Shown: positions 54,682-63,956, counted from the stretch's first letter. The stretch: DNA of 64,000 nucleotides from Mesorhizobium sp. WSM3860 (GCF_002294995.1 NZ_NSGF01000003.1:62001-126000); one strand, 5' to 3'. The notes: generated by a model from the sequence alone, not told the origin. Made by a program: numbers and translations.

Positions 54682-55551
54682 ATGGCATCGGTTGCATTTC
54701 TCGGTCTTGGCGTCATGGGCTATCCGATGGCCGGGCACCTCAGGAACAAGGGCGGCCACGAGATCACCGTCTATAACCGCACGACCGCCAAGGCCGAACA
54801 ATGGGTCGCCCAGCATGGCGGCAGCCTGGCATCGACGCCGGCCGAGGCGGCCGAAGGCAAGGATTTCGTCTTCTCCTGCGTCGGCAATGACGATGACCTG
54901 CGCTCAGTGACGACCGGCGCCAGCGGCGCCTTCGCCGCGATGAAGAAGGGCTCGGTCTTCATCGACAACACCACAGCCTCGGCCGAAGTCGCGCGCGAAC
55001 TGGCCGAAGCCGCCGATAAAACCGGCTTTTCCTTCCTCGACGCTCCGGTATCGGGCGGCCAGGCGGGCGCCGAGAATGGCGTGCTGACCGTCATGGTTGG
55101 CGGCGAGCAGGCTGCCTTCGACAAGGCCAAGCCGGTCATCGACGCCTATGCCCGCATGGTCGGGCTGATGGGACCCGCGGGCGCCGGCCAGCTTACCAAG
55201 ATGATCAACCAGATCGCCATTGCCGGCCTCGTCCAAGGGCTGGCCGAGGGCATCCATTTCGGCAAGAAGGCCGGGCTCGACATTGAGAAAGTCATCGAGG
55301 TGATCTCCAAGGGCGCTGCCGGCTCCTGGCAGATGGAGAACCGCCACAAGACGATGAATGCCGGAAACTATGATTTCGGCTTCGCGGTCGACTGGATGCG
55401 CAAGGATCTCGGCATCTGCCTCGCCGAGGCCAACCGCAACGGTGCCAAACTGCCGGTGACCGCGCTGGTCGACCAGTTCTACAAGGACGTGCAGGACATG
55501 GGCGGCAGGCGCTGGGACACGTCCTCGCTGCTCGCGCGCCTGGAAAAATAG
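54682..55551 (+). CDS. Beta-hydroxyacid dehydrogenase (3-hydroxyisobutyrate dehydrogenase-like)
   Basis: A 289-residue NAD(P)-dependent enzyme. It has the Rossmann GLGVMGYPMAGHL at the N-terminus, the substrate-binding DAPVSGGQAGAENG, and the catalytic lysine in GAGQLTKMINQ. Related enzymes oxidise 3-hydroxyisobutyrate or reduce tartronate semialdehyde. ATG 54682 begins the Rossmann strand. It is followed 6 bp later by the AlkD-like gene. Confidence 0.88.
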   Translation: MASVAFLGLGVMGYPMAGHLRNKGGHEITVYNRTTAKAEQWVAQHGGSLASTPAEAAEGKDFVFSCVGNDDDLRSVTTGASGAFAAMKKGSVFIDNTTASAEVARELAEAADKTGFSFLDAPVSGGQAGAENGVLTVMVGGEQAAFDKAKPVIDAYARMVGLMGPAGAGQLTKMINQIAIAGLVQGLAEGIHFGKKAGLDIEKVIEVISKGAAGSWQMENRHKTMNAGNYDFGFAVDWMRKDLGICLAEANRNGAKLPVTALVDQFYKDVQDMGGRRWDTSSLLARLEK

Positions 55552-55557
55552 ACGGCG

Positions 55558-56262
55558 ATGGCCCTGCCCGATCCGAGCTGGAGCGCCGACGAGATCGTCG
55601 CCCATCTGCGTTCGATCGGCAGCGAGGAAAACCGCGCCGGCATGGCGCGATTCGGCATCAACACGAGAACCGCGCTCGGCGTCGGCAATTCCGACCTGCG
55701 CCCCCTGGCGCGCAAGCTGAAGAAGAACCAGGAACGGTCGCTGCTTTTGTGGGACACCGGCATTCGCGAAGCGCGATTGATGGCGGCTTTCACCGGCCAA
55801 CCGAAGAAGCTCGACATCGGTCAATGCCGGCGCTGGGCGGCCGATTTCGACAGTTGGGAGATCGTCGATACCGTTGCCGACCTGTTCGCCGAAACACCGT
55901 TCTGGCAGGAGCTGATCGAGGAATTCGCCGAGGACGAGCGCGAGTTTGTCCGCCGCAGCGCATTCGCCATGCTGGCCTGGGCGGCGGTGCATCTGAAGAA
56001 GGAGCCGGACGCGAGCTTCCTCGCTGCTCTGCCGCTGATCGAGAAGCATGCGGGCGATCCGCGCAACTTCGTCCGCAAGGCGGTGAACTGGGCGCTGCGG
56101 CAGATCGGCAAGCGGTCGATGGCGCTGCACGCCCCTGCCCTTGCGCTGGCCGAGAAACTGGCGGCATCGTCCGACAAGACGGCACGCTGGATCGGCAAAG
56201 ATGCGGTGAAGGAACTCTCCGATGCCAAACAGCTCGAACGGCTCGCGACTACACGAGCCTGA
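55558..56262 (+). CDS. DNA alkylation repair protein (AlkD-like, HEAT repeats)
   Basis: A 234-residue all-helical protein of the AlkC/AlkD group of DNA glycosylases, with HEAT-like repeats (NSDLRPLARKLKKNQE; RRSAFAMLAWAAVHLKK; PRNFVRKAVNWALRQIGKRS). The conserved W/D/R residues that grip the alkylated backbone are seen in FDSWEIVDTVAD and NFVRKAVNWALR. It starts 6 bp after the dehydrogenase stop. Confidence 0.87.
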   Translation: MALPDPSWSADEIVAHLRSIGSEENRAGMARFGINTRTALGVGNSDLRPLARKLKKNQERSLLLWDTGIREARLMAAFTGQPKKLDIGQCRRWAADFDSWEIVDTVADLFAETPFWQELIEEFAEDEREFVRRSAFAMLAWAAVHLKKEPDASFLAALPLIEKHAGDPRNFVRKAVNWALRQIGKRSMALHAPALALAEKLAASSDKTARWIGKDAVKELSDAKQLERLATTRA

Positions 56263-56329
56263 TCTCAGCGAGCTAAGGTCACGACGCTTTTACTCGCTTC
56301 GGAAATGGGACTGGCGGAGGATGACGACC

Positions 56330-56902
56330 ATGAGCAGGCGTTCCAGATCAAGCGCCACGCTGGCGGCCGTGCTGATGCTCGCCACCGCGAGAGCCGACGC
56401 CGCGGCCGACGTCGCGCATATCTTCTGGAAGGATCTGCGCCCGGCGACGCAGGCCGTCGCCGAGGACGCCAACCTGCCGATGATTGCGGCAAAACTGCCC
56501 GATCACGGCGAGACCCTGTCACTCAATCTGCAGGACAAGACCGTTCAGTTGGCCGGCTACGCCTTGCCGGTCGATCGCGAGGGCGACCTCGTCTACCAGT
56601 TCCTGCTGGTGCCTTGGACCGGCGCCTGCAGCCACATGCCGACGCCGCCGCCCAACCAGATCGTGCTGGTAACGCCTGCGCATCCTTACAGGATGGCGGA
56701 GGCATACCAGCCGGTCTCCGTCACCGGCGTGCTGAAGCCCGGCATGGAGACGAGCCAGCTCTTCATCCTCGACGGTGTCTTGATCGTGCAGTCCGGCTAC
56801 ACCGTGCGCAAGGCCGAGGTGACTGAGGTCGACAGCGTGCCGGACGCCGTCACGCTCCCAGTCAACTCGCCGTGGAATTTCCTCAACAAAAAGAAGAATT
56901 AA
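56330..56902 (+). CDS. DUF3299 domain secreted protein
   Basis: A 190-residue periplasmic protein. The signal (SATLAAVLMLATARADAAAD) is followed by a DUF3299 domain: VQLAGYALPVDREGDLVYQF, LLVPWTGACSHMPTPPPNQI and VSVTGVLK. The family is found near metal uptake genes in some bacteria and its function is open. The ATG at 56330 lies nine bases after GGAGG; an ATG at 56321 has no spacing and the frame further upstream overlaps the AlkD gene. Confidence 0.84.
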   Translation: MSRRSRSSATLAAVLMLATARADAAADVAHIFWKDLRPATQAVAEDANLPMIAAKLPDHGETLSLNLQDKTVQLAGYALPVDREGDLVYQFLLVPWTGACSHMPTPPPNQIVLVTPAHPYRMAEAYQPVSVTGVLKPGMETSQLFILDGVLIVQSGYTVRKAEVTEVDSVPDAVTLPVNSPWNFLNKKKN

Positions 56903-56903
56903 G

Positions 56904-56938
56904 GCTCGCAGCTTCGCGCACAGCGGGAAGCTGCGAGC
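56904..56938. terminator. Bidirectional hairpin between convergent genes
   Basis: The arms GCTCGCAGCTTC and GAAGCTGCGAGC form a perfect 12-bp stem between DUF3299 (ends 56902) and the Lrp gene (ends 56948). There is no clear T-run, so it may act by structure or with Rho. Confidence 0.6.
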
Positions 56939-56947
56939 GTCCGATGC

Positions 56948-57439
56948 TCAAGCCGCGTTGGCTCCCGACTCCTTGTCCAGGATCATGTAGTCGAGCGGGA
57001 TTTCTGTCGTGTATTTGATCTGCTCCATGGCGAAGGACGAGGACACGTCCCGGATTTCGATCTTAGCGATCAGCCGCTTGTAGAAGGCGTCGTAAGCGGC
57101 GATGTCCGGCACCACGACGCGCAGCAGATAGTCGACGTCGCCGCTCATGCGATAGAACTCGACGACTTCCGGAAATTCCTGGATGACCTCGGAGAAGCGG
57201 CGCAGCCATTCATGGCTGTGCGAATTGGTGCGGATCGACACGAAGACGGTGACGCGCACATTGACCCTCTCATGGTCGAGGATGGCCACGCGCCGCTTGA
57301 TGACGCCCTCTTCCTCGAGCTTCTGGATGCGCCGCCAGCACGGGGTGGTCGACAGGCCGACTTTCTTGGCGACATCGGCGACCGCAAGCGTCGCGTCCTC
57401 CTGCAGGAGGCGAAGAATTTTTCTGTCCAGGCGGTCCAT
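56948..57439 (-). CDS. Lrp/AsnC-family transcription regulator
   Basis: A 163-residue regulator. It has an N-terminal helix-turn-helix (LDRKILRLLQEDATLAVADV, AKKVGLSTTPCWRRIQKLEE) and a C-terminal RAM domain (VEFYRMSGDVDYLLRVVVPD). ATG 57439 (MDRLDRKIL) is the family start. The target is unknown; members respond to amino acids. It converges with DUF3299 and diverges from nothing close, as the UDG gene lies beyond it on the same strand. Confidence 0.9.
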   Translation of the reverse strand: MDRLDRKILRLLQEDATLAVADVAKKVGLSTTPCWRRIQKLEEEGVIKRRVAILDHERVNVRVTVFVSIRTNSHSHEWLRRFSEVIQEFPEVVEFYRMSGDVDYLLRVVVPDIAAYDAFYKRLIAKIEIRDVSSSFAMEQIKYTTEIPLDYMILDKESGANAA

Positions 57440-57546
57440 GGGAGGCTCCAGCGGAATAGTTTGGCTATAATCCCTTTTATCAGGCCCTTTCACAAGAAAG
57501 AAATTCTGCCGATGCCGGCAAAAGCGAGTGATTTCTTGCGAGAAGG

Positions 57547-58164
57547 CTAATTGAGGCGATAGCGGATTTCCGAGCGCAGGAATGGCAGCAAATCCATTTC
57601 AAACCACGGATTCTTCTTCAGCCAGCCGGTGTTTCGCCATGACGGATGCGGCAGCGGCAGAACTTTCGGCCCGGCCGCGGCATCCCAGAAAGCCCGCCAG
57701 TTTCTGACCGTTTCCGTCAGCGATGGCCCACGCGCCGTGCCCATGTGCCACGATTGCGCATAACCGCCGATCGTCAGCACCAGATCGATCTGCGGCATCA
57801 GCGCCATCAGATCAGCGCGCCAGGCGGTGGCGCATTCGCGGCGCGGCGGCAGGTCGGCACCCTTGGCGTCCTGGCCAGGAAAGCAGAAACCCATCGGCAC
57901 GATGGCGAATTTTTCCGTGTCGTAGAACTCGTCGGGGGTGACACCGAGCCAGCTTCTGAGGCGGTCCCCGGAAGCGTCGGTGAACGGCACGCCCGAGATG
58001 TGGACCCTAGTGCCCGGCGCCTGGCCGGCAAGCATGATGCGGGCCTTCGAGGATGGCACAAGCACCGGGCGCGGCTTATGCGGCAGCGGCCGACCGCGCG
58101 GCTGCTCGACGCAGATGCGGCAGGCCCGCACCTTGGCGGCAAGGCTCTCCAGCGCTTCACTCAT
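57547..58164 (-). CDS. Iron-sulfur uracil-DNA glycosylase family protein
   Basis: A 205-residue repair enzyme of the family 4/5 type. It has the N-terminal C-x2-C (CRIC) and later C-x16-C (MGFCFPGQ to RREC), the spacing that binds a 4Fe-4S cluster in these families. The catalytic loop reads LAGQAPGTRVHISGVPFTDA, and the second DNA loop LPLPHPSWRNTGW. It removes uracil or related bases from DNA. ATG 58164 is chosen; 29 more codons are open upstream but overlap the GST gene. Confidence 0.86.
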   Translation of the reverse strand: MSEALESLAAKVRACRICVEQPRGRPLPHKPRPVLVPSSKARIMLAGQAPGTRVHISGVPFTDASGDRLRSWLGVTPDEFYDTEKFAIVPMGFCFPGQDAKGADLPPRRECATAWRADLMALMPQIDLVLTIGGYAQSWHMGTARGPSLTETVRNWRAFWDAAAGPKVLPLPHPSWRNTGWLKKNPWFEMDLLPFLRSEIRYRLN

Positions 58165-58190
58165 GTCCGGCGGATGTTCAAGAACAGGCC

Positions 58191-58802
58191 TCAAGCAGCA
58201 GCGCTTGGCCGGCTGGAGAGCGCTGCGTGCCAGCGCAGCACGTTGGCGCATTCCTCGGGCACCTTGATGCGCGCCGGCTTCATGAAATCGATGGCGATCA
58301 GCCCGGTGACGTCGGCGACCGAATAGGCGTCGCCGGCGGCAAATTCCCTATCCGCCAACTCCCGGTCGAGAAGATGGAGGAACTCGATGGCCTTCGGCTT
58401 GTTGGCCTCGCCCCATTCCGGGATCTGCGGCACCTCCCATTCCTTCATTGCCGGATGGATGTGCCGGAACGCGGCGGCCACGCGGGTCATCAGGTTTAGC
58501 TCCAGACGCCTTTGCCACATCTCCACCATGGCCTTGCCGAGCGCGCCTGTTCCGAACAGGGCAGGCTCGGGGTGCAATTCCTCGAAATATCGGCAGATGG
58601 CGATGGATTCGGTGATGATGGTGCCGTCGTCGAGTTCGAGCACGGGCAGCCGCCGCAGCGCATTGCGCGACGCCACCGGCTCCTCGCGATGCTCCAGCGC
58701 GCCCATGTCGACGGGCACCAAAGGAACGGTGAGCCCCTTTTCGGCTAGGAAAACCCGAACCCGCCTGGGATTGGGCGCCCGGCCGCCATCGAACAGCTTC
58801 AT
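58191..58802 (-). CDS. Glutathione S-transferase
   Basis: A 203-residue GST. The thioredoxin-like N-terminal domain includes APNPRRVRVFLAEKGL, the cis-Pro in RRLPVLELDDG and the glutathione-binding ESIAICRYFEE, and the C-terminal domain is all helical with the DVTGLIAIDF core. GGAGACTGGA before the ATG is a good ribosome site. Substrate unknown. Confidence 0.88.
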   Translation of the reverse strand: MKLFDGGRAPNPRRVRVFLAEKGLTVPLVPVDMGALEHREEPVASRNALRRLPVLELDDGTIITESIAICRYFEELHPEPALFGTGALGKAMVEMWQRRLELNLMTRVAAAFRHIHPAMKEWEVPQIPEWGEANKPKAIEFLHLLDRELADREFAAGDAYSVADVTGLIAIDFMKPARIKVPEECANVLRWHAALSSRPSAAA

Positions 58803-58913
58803 TCCAGTCTCCGATCTCTCATCCCGATCTTAGGGCGCACTGCAATGGATGTCGTCCAAAAGTGCGCAGCGGTTTGGGGAATCCACATGCAACAAACATC
58901 ACCAGAAGCGGCA

Positions 58914-59536
58914 TCACCAGAAACGAACAAGCTCACGCAGCGCATCGCCGAGCGAAGCCAGTGCGCCGTGCTTCCTTTCGTCGGGTTGGTCGTGATGGCG
59001 GTCGCGCCAGTCCTGCGGCTCCTCGAAGGAGCCGGCCCAGATGCCCACCTTGGCAGCCCGGGCGACGGCCTCCTCGGTTTCGAAGTCGCCGAAGGCGACG
59101 GCCCATCCGGACTGTACCTGCGCGCGGTTGAGATCCGTGTCGCCCGCCCTGCAGTCGCCGAGTAGCCGGCCGTAGCGGTCACGCTGCCAGCCGCTGCAGG
59201 AGACCGGCCTGTCGGCGATCAGCCGCACCAGCGACTGCCGCGCAAGCCTGCCGCAGGCATAGTCGGCCCCGTCCTTGCGGCACGCCTGTGTGTATTCCGG
59301 CGCGTCGATACCGCGCATGCGGATGCGCTCGGAGCCAAGCGTGATCGAATCGCCGTCCTTGACGAGGGCCGTGCCGTGCTCCTGTCGCATCTCGAACCGG
59401 TCGAGCCGCGCTGCCACCAGGATGGACACGCCAAGCAGGCCACTGCGAGCCCGTAATCCAGAAGCCTGCGCAAAAGGCTTCGCGGAGGCTGCGGAACATA
59501 GCGCCGGCGCGGTCTTCGCGACCAGGAACGGCTCAT
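58914..59536 (-). pseudogene. Thermonuclease (SNase) family gene with a one-base frameshift
   Basis: The first 34 or so codons (from ATG 59536) read MSRSWSRRPRRRYVPQPPRS then LLRRLLDYGLAVA, a basic tail plus the start of a signal-anchor helix. After about 59440 the coding sequence continues in another frame: LLGVSILVAARLDRFEMRQE, VKDGDSITLGSERIRMRGID, APEYTQACRKDGADYACGRL and on to a stop at 58914. Joining them restores a single helix (DYGLAVA-LLGVSILVAARL) and a normal SNase-like domain with its Asp, Arg and Glu residues. One missing C in the GCC-CTG junction near 59438-59441 would explain the break. Either the gene is dead or this base is a sequencing error. Confidence 0.75.
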
Positions 59537-59611
59537 ATGGCAAACAGTCTCTTAATCATTCGAACGTAGCTTAACGAACTGAAAATCGCTGCGCGCAGAA
59601 ATTGAACTTGC

Positions 59612-61132
59612 ATGCCTTTGCTACGCTCGGACACAGCGGACAAATTCATTGTGGACCGCAGGAAACCGCATCGCAACAGCGATGTGGCGCGCGCGGTGCG
59701 CAGGACGCGCGACCGTCTTTCGCAGCAGGCCGGCAGCCTCGATTTCGACCGCGAGCTGCTCAAGCTGCATGCACGCGCCATGGTGGTCAGTTCGGCGGCG
59801 ATTCCTCTGCTTGTGCTTGTAATAGCGGCCGTCGGCCGCTTCGCGGGCCTGGGCAACCAGGTCGCCGTCTGGGCTCTCTTCACGCTGCTTTGCTACGCCA
59901 TCGTCACCTTCATGGCGCGGCGCGTCGAGCGCACGGAAGCGGCCGAGCTCGACCCGGTGCAGACGCGCCGCGATTTCCTGATCGGCCATTCGCTTTGCGG
60001 CCTCGGCTGGGCCTGGTTCGCATGGCTGGGCTGCGCCACATGCCAGGTCGACCAGTTCCATGTCGTCAAGGCCATGGTGCTCCTGGTCGCCATGGCGACG
60101 ACCGCGGTGATGGCATCGTCGCTGGGCGGCGCGCTGCTGGCGACCTTCGCCGTTCCCGTGGCGGTCTATGTCTATGCCGTCCTGGGCCTGTGGATGCCGA
60201 TCGAAGGGATCATGGCGGCGCTTCTGGTCGCTGCCCTGCCCTTCTTCGGCTACGTCGCGCGCCATCTCAACCAGTCATCCTGGATGCTGCTCTCCTTCCG
60301 CTCCGAGAAGGACGCGCTGATCGCCGAGGTGGAGACTGCCAAATCCATGTCCGACGAGGCCAGGCGCCGCGCCGAGGACGCCAATCTGGCGAAATCGCGC
60401 TTCCTCGCCTCTATGAGCCATGAGCTCCGGACGCCGCTCAACGCCATCCTCGGTTTCTCCGAAGTGATGGCCAATGAAGTGCTCGGGCCGATGAACAACC
60501 CGACCTATCGCGATTACGCGCATGATGTGCACGAATCCGGCCAGCATCTGCTCGACCTGATCAATGAGATCCTCGACCTGTCGCGCATCGAGGCCGGCCG
60601 CTACCAGCTCAACGAGGAGCCGGTGGTGCTGGTGACGATCGTGGAGGATTGCTGCCACATGATGGAGCTGAGAGCCCGCAACAAGGACATCCGCGTCATC
60701 CAGGAGTTCGAGACCGCACTACCGCGCCTGTTCGGCGACGAGCGTGCCATCCGGCAGATCGCGCTCAATCTGTTGTCCAATGCCATCAAGTTCACGCCGT
60801 CGGGCGGCGAAGTGCGCGTGCGCGTCGGCTGGACGGCGGGCGGCGGTCAGTACATCTCGGTCAAGGACAACGGTCCCGGCATCCCGGAAGAGGAAATCCC
60901 GGTGGTGCTTTCCGCCTTCGGCCAGGGCTCGATCGCCATCAAGAGCGCCGAACAGGGAACGGGCCTCGGGCTGCCGATCGTGCAGGGTCTGCTCGATATG
61001 CATGGCGGCGAGTTCGAGCTGCACTCCAAGCTGCGCGAAGGCACCGAGGCCATCGCCATCTTCCCGCTGACCCGGGTGATGGAGGAATTGCCCGCGCTGC
61101 CGACCAAGACGGTTGCGGCGCGCCGGCGTTGA
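59612..61132 (+). CDS. Membrane-bound sensor histidine kinase
   Basis: A 506-residue kinase. Six or so N-terminal membrane helices (about 50-225) are followed by a coiled linker, the H-box FLASMSHELRTPLNAILGFS (phospho-acceptor His near residue 271), N-box LNLLSNAIKFTPSGG, G1 DNGPGIP and G2 GTGLGLPIV. The H-box resembles the PleC/DivJ/PdhS group that controls the alphaproteobacterial cell cycle, but no PAS domain is visible. No response regulator lies next to it. ATG 59612 is used. Confidence 0.88.
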   Translation: MPLLRSDTADKFIVDRRKPHRNSDVARAVRRTRDRLSQQAGSLDFDRELLKLHARAMVVSSAAIPLLVLVIAAVGRFAGLGNQVAVWALFTLLCYAIVTFMARRVERTEAAELDPVQTRRDFLIGHSLCGLGWAWFAWLGCATCQVDQFHVVKAMVLLVAMATTAVMASSLGGALLATFAVPVAVYVYAVLGLWMPIEGIMAALLVAALPFFGYVARHLNQSSWMLLSFRSEKDALIAEVETAKSMSDEARRRAEDANLAKSRFLASMSHELRTPLNAILGFSEVMANEVLGPMNNPTYRDYAHDVHESGQHLLDLINEILDLSRIEAGRYQLNEEPVVLVTIVEDCCHMMELRARNKDIRVIQEFETALPRLFGDERAIRQIALNLLSNAIKFTPSGGEVRVRVGWTAGGGQYISVKDNGPGIPEEEIPVVLSAFGQGSIAIKSAEQGTGLGLPIVQGLLDMHGGEFELHSKLREGTEAIAIFPLTRVMEELPALPTKTVAARRR

Positions 61133-61167
61133 GCCCTTCGGTCCGATATGACAGATTGCCGCCTGAG

Positions 61168-61692
61168 ATGACGACCACCGACACAAGCCGCACCGAGATC
61201 AAGTCGGAACGCCTATCCCTCAAGCTATTTACGCCCGGTGATGCCGATGAACTTTTCGCCTGTATTACGCCGGCAATCACCCGCTTCATGCAGTGGGAAC
61301 CGCCACGATCGTCGGCCGCATTTGGCGCGGTCTGGCGGTCTTGGTTAGAACCGATCGTCGACGGATCGGACCTACACTTCGTTGTGCGGCGTTCGCGAGA
61401 CGGTCGTTGTCTAGGGCTCGTTGGCCTGCATGCGGCGAACACGGTATCTCCCGAACTTGGAATCTGGCTCAGGGAAGACGCTCAAGGACAGGGCATCGGC
61501 CGGGAGGCAATCGCCGCCGTGGTTGCATGGGCGTCGGAGAAACTCGCGCCGGACAGTTTTGACTATCCTGTCGCGGAAGAAAACATCGCTAGCAGAAAGA
61601 TCGCAGAACGTCTCGGAGGATCGCCAGTTGGAAGGCGATCCAATTCAAAATATATCGCTGTCGTGTATCGTATTCCCAAGCTCCGGCGTTGA
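61168..61692 (+). CDS. GNAT-family acetyltransferase (RimJ/RimL-like)
   Basis: A 174-residue acetyltransferase. It has IKSERLSLKLFTPGDADELF at the N-terminus, the acetyl-CoA motif A EDAQGQGIGREAIAAVV, and ENIASRKIAERLGG, all of the RimJ/RimL subgroup. ATG 61168 is used. Codon third positions and overall GC are lower than in neighbours, which suggests a more recent arrival. Substrate unknown. Confidence 0.85.
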   Translation: MTTTDTSRTEIKSERLSLKLFTPGDADELFACITPAITRFMQWEPPRSSAAFGAVWRSWLEPIVDGSDLHFVVRRSRDGRCLGLVGLHAANTVSPELGIWLREDAQGQGIGREAIAAVVAWASEKLAPDSFDYPVAEENIASRKIAERLGGSPVGRRSNSKYIAVVYRIPKLRR

Positions 61693-61736
61693 CTCGAAAC
61701 CCCCGATAACCTGCAGCCGATTTCTGCACGCGTTCT

Positions 61737-62732
61737 TCAGCCACGAACCGCCGCCGCCATGCCGAAGCTGGTGAGAGCCGCGGCCTTGACGAGACCGGCG
61801 GCAAGTCCTGCCCCAACCCCTTCGCCGTGACTGACGCCAAGATCGAGCAGTGGCTCGAGCCCAAGCCGTTCGGCGACATGGGCATGGCCGGGCTCGCGTG
61901 ACAGGCTGGAGAGCAGGCAATGGTCGATCGCGGAAGGATCGGCTTTGTGCAGAACCGCGGCGGCAGCCGTCGCGACGAACCCGTCGAGCAGCACAGGAAT
62001 CTTCTGCATGCGGGCTGCAAGAATGGCGCCGCAGATTGCCGCGAACTCACGGCCGCCGACCCGGCGCAAGGCTTCGAGCGGATCGCCGAGACCGGCGCCG
62101 TGGAAAGCAAGCGCCCGGTCGACCGCTTCGGCCTTGCGCGCCATCATCGCCGTGTCCGCGCCCGATCCAGGTCCAACCCAGTCGGCGCCCATGCCGCCAA
62201 AGAGGGCAGCGCTGAGCGCGGCCGCGACGGTTGAATTGCCGACGCCGAGATCGCCAAGGCAAAGAAGATCGGCGCCGCCCGCGACCGCTTCCATGCCGAA
62301 GGCCATGGTGGCGGCGCAGCCGCGCTCGTCGAGGGCCGCTTCTTCCGTGATGTCTCCGGTCGGAATATCCAGCGCCAGATCGAAGACTTTCAGGCCGAGA
62401 TCGTTGGCGATGCAGATCTGATTGATCGCCGCGCCTCCGGCAGCGCAGAGTTCGACGGCATTGGCGGTCGCCGAAACCGGCCGCGGCGAGATGCCATGCC
62501 GGACGGCTCCATGATTGCCGGCAAAGATCGCCACAAGCGGACGATTGACGGCCGGCGGCGCGCGCCCGCTCCAGGCGGCGAGCCATGCCGCGACATCTTC
62601 AATCCGGCCAAGCGAGGCTTTCGACTTGTCGGCTTTGGCAAACAGAGTGCGGACGCGGGTTTCGGCGCCCGAGTCCGCCGGCGGCAGCGTTGCCAGCAGA
62701 GTACGGAAATCATCAAAAGGCTTTGCGGTCAT
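61737..62732 (-). CDS. cobT: Nicotinate-nucleotide-dimethylbenzimidazole phosphoribosyltransferase
   Basis: Makes the alpha-ribazole phosphate part of cobalamin's lower ligand. A 331-residue protein with FAGNHGAVRHGISPRP (start), GDLGVGNSTVAAALSAALFG (phosphate/nucleotide loop), VLLDGFVATAAAAVL and the catalytic-base segment LGVSHGEGVGAGLA. ATG 62732 (MTAKPFDDF) is the family start; the frame is open another 200 codons upstream but overlaps DUF1289 on the other strand. No cobalamin riboswitch with a B12 box was seen. Confidence 0.93.
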   Translation of the reverse strand: MTAKPFDDFRTLLATLPPADSGAETRVRTLFAKADKSKASLGRIEDVAAWLAAWSGRAPPAVNRPLVAIFAGNHGAVRHGISPRPVSATANAVELCAAGGAAINQICIANDLGLKVFDLALDIPTGDITEEAALDERGCAATMAFGMEAVAGGADLLCLGDLGVGNSTVAAALSAALFGGMGADWVGPGSGADTAMMARKAEAVDRALAFHGAGLGDPLEALRRVGGREFAAICGAILAARMQKIPVLLDGFVATAAAAVLHKADPSAIDHCLLSSLSREPGHAHVAERLGLEPLLDLGVSHGEGVGAGLAAGLVKAAALTSFGMAAAVRG

Positions 62733-62894
62733 GTCGAATGCGGTCTCTTTGCAGGAACAGGCAGCGGCATAGCTCCCTTCACCGCTCGGCACAACCGCCC
62801 GGCAATGCCGCGAAAGCGCCGGTCGGCGGCGCATTGCGAAGGGCTTGCATTGGCTTTGAGGTTGCACCATGTGGAGTGAAGCCAAGAGAACAGC

Positions 62895-63125
62895 ATGACC
62901 GTCATCGAGTCTCCCTGCATACTGGTCTGTTCCATCGACATGAAAACCGGCTTCTGTTTCGGTTGCGGCCGCACGCGCGACGAGATCGCCGGGTGGATCG
63001 CTATGACGCCGGAAGTCCGGCGTGCAGTCATGGCCGAGTTGACGGCGCGGCTGGAGACGGTGGAACGCCGACCCCGCCGCGAGACGCGGCGCGCCCGCAT
63101 GGCGCGCGAGCGCGGCATGCTGTGA
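62895..63125 (+). CDS. DUF1289 protein (Cys-rich)
   Basis: A 76-residue protein of the DUF1289 family. It has the pattern [20 protein letters not shown], then [14 protein letters not shown], with four cysteines that could bind a metal or Fe-S cluster, and a basic C-terminal tail ([17 protein letters not shown]) that may bind nucleic acid. The function is unknown. It lies 28 bp before the aspartic protease gene and often neighbours such genes in rhizobia. Confidence 0.88.
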   Translation: MTVIESPCILVCSIDMKTGFCFGCGRTRDEIAGWIAMTPEVRRAVMAELTARLETVERRPRRETRRARMARERGML

Positions 63126-63153
63126 AAGAGCTGGCTGAGAGAAAGGGCTGGCC

Positions 63154-63858
63154 ATGAATCGCCTGTTCTGGGTCGTCATGCTGGTGATCGGCGCCGGAAT
63201 GATCCTGCTGATGATGAATGATTCCGCCGGCCGCACCTTCGGCATCGAGAACAACGATTTCAGCAGGCTGATCTGGGTTGGAGTCCTGGTGGCGGTAATC
63301 GGCGCCAGCCTCCTTCGCTCGGGCCGGCCGCTCGGCGACATGGCGCGCAACTTCGGCGTCTGGACGGCAATCGTGCTGGCGCTGATCGCCGGCTACCAGT
63401 ACCGCTACGAGCTGCAGGACGTTGTCAGCCGCGTCACGGCCGGGCTTGTTCCGGGGAGTCCGTTGGCGCTCGGCGTCGACAATGGTCGCGCCACCGTGAC
63501 GCTCGACAAGGCCGGCAATGGCCATTTCGAGGCGCGAATCTTGGTCAATGGCAGGCCGGTGCGCACGGTGGTCGACACCGGCGCGACCAGCACGGTGCTG
63601 ACGGCGGAGGACGCCCAGGCCGCCGGCTTCAACCCAGCGGCGCTCAGCTACACCGTCAACGTCTCGACCGCCAACGGCATGGCGCGTGCCGCGACGGTCA
63701 GGACCGACGAGATGGCGATCGGCGGCATCGTCCGCAGGGATATGCCGGTGATGGTCGCGGCGCCCGGCATGCTCGAGCAAAGCCTGCTCGGCATGAACTT
63801 CATCGGCTCGCTGTCGGGCTTCGAGGTGCGCGGTGACCGCATGATCCTGCGCGACTAG
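63154..63858 (+). CDS. Membrane-anchored retropepsin-like aspartic protease (TIGR02281 type)
   Basis: A 234-residue protein with three N-terminal helices (VVMLVIGAGMILLM; LIWVGVLVAVIGASLL; FGVWTAIVLALIAGY) and a single-copy aspartic-protease domain. The active-site motif reads VVDTGATSTVLTAED (D-T-G-A-T-S) and the hydrophobic-Gly motif MLEQSLLGMNFI follows. One such domain needs to dimerise to be active. Its substrate is unknown. It starts 28 bp after DUF1289. Confidence 0.9.
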   Translation: MNRLFWVVMLVIGAGMILLMMNDSAGRTFGIENNDFSRLIWVGVLVAVIGASLLRSGRPLGDMARNFGVWTAIVLALIAGYQYRYELQDVVSRVTAGLVPGSPLALGVDNGRATVTLDKAGNGHFEARILVNGRPVRTVVDTGATSTVLTAEDAQAAGFNPAALSYTVNVSTANGMARAATVRTDEMAIGGIVRRDMPVMVAAPGMLEQSLLGMNFIGSLSGFEVRGDRMILRD

Positions 63859-63956
63859 ATTCCTGATTTTCCGCCCGGGATTGCGTCTAGACAAACAGAT
63901 AGAGCGGCTCGCCGTTTCTGTGGGAACGGTGAAACGCTCTGGCCGCCCGATCCGCC

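Noticed and set aside
62733-62894. Possible cobalamin riboswitch before cobT
   Set aside because: The leader is GC-rich and structured, but I could not find the B12 box or the other conserved blocks in order.
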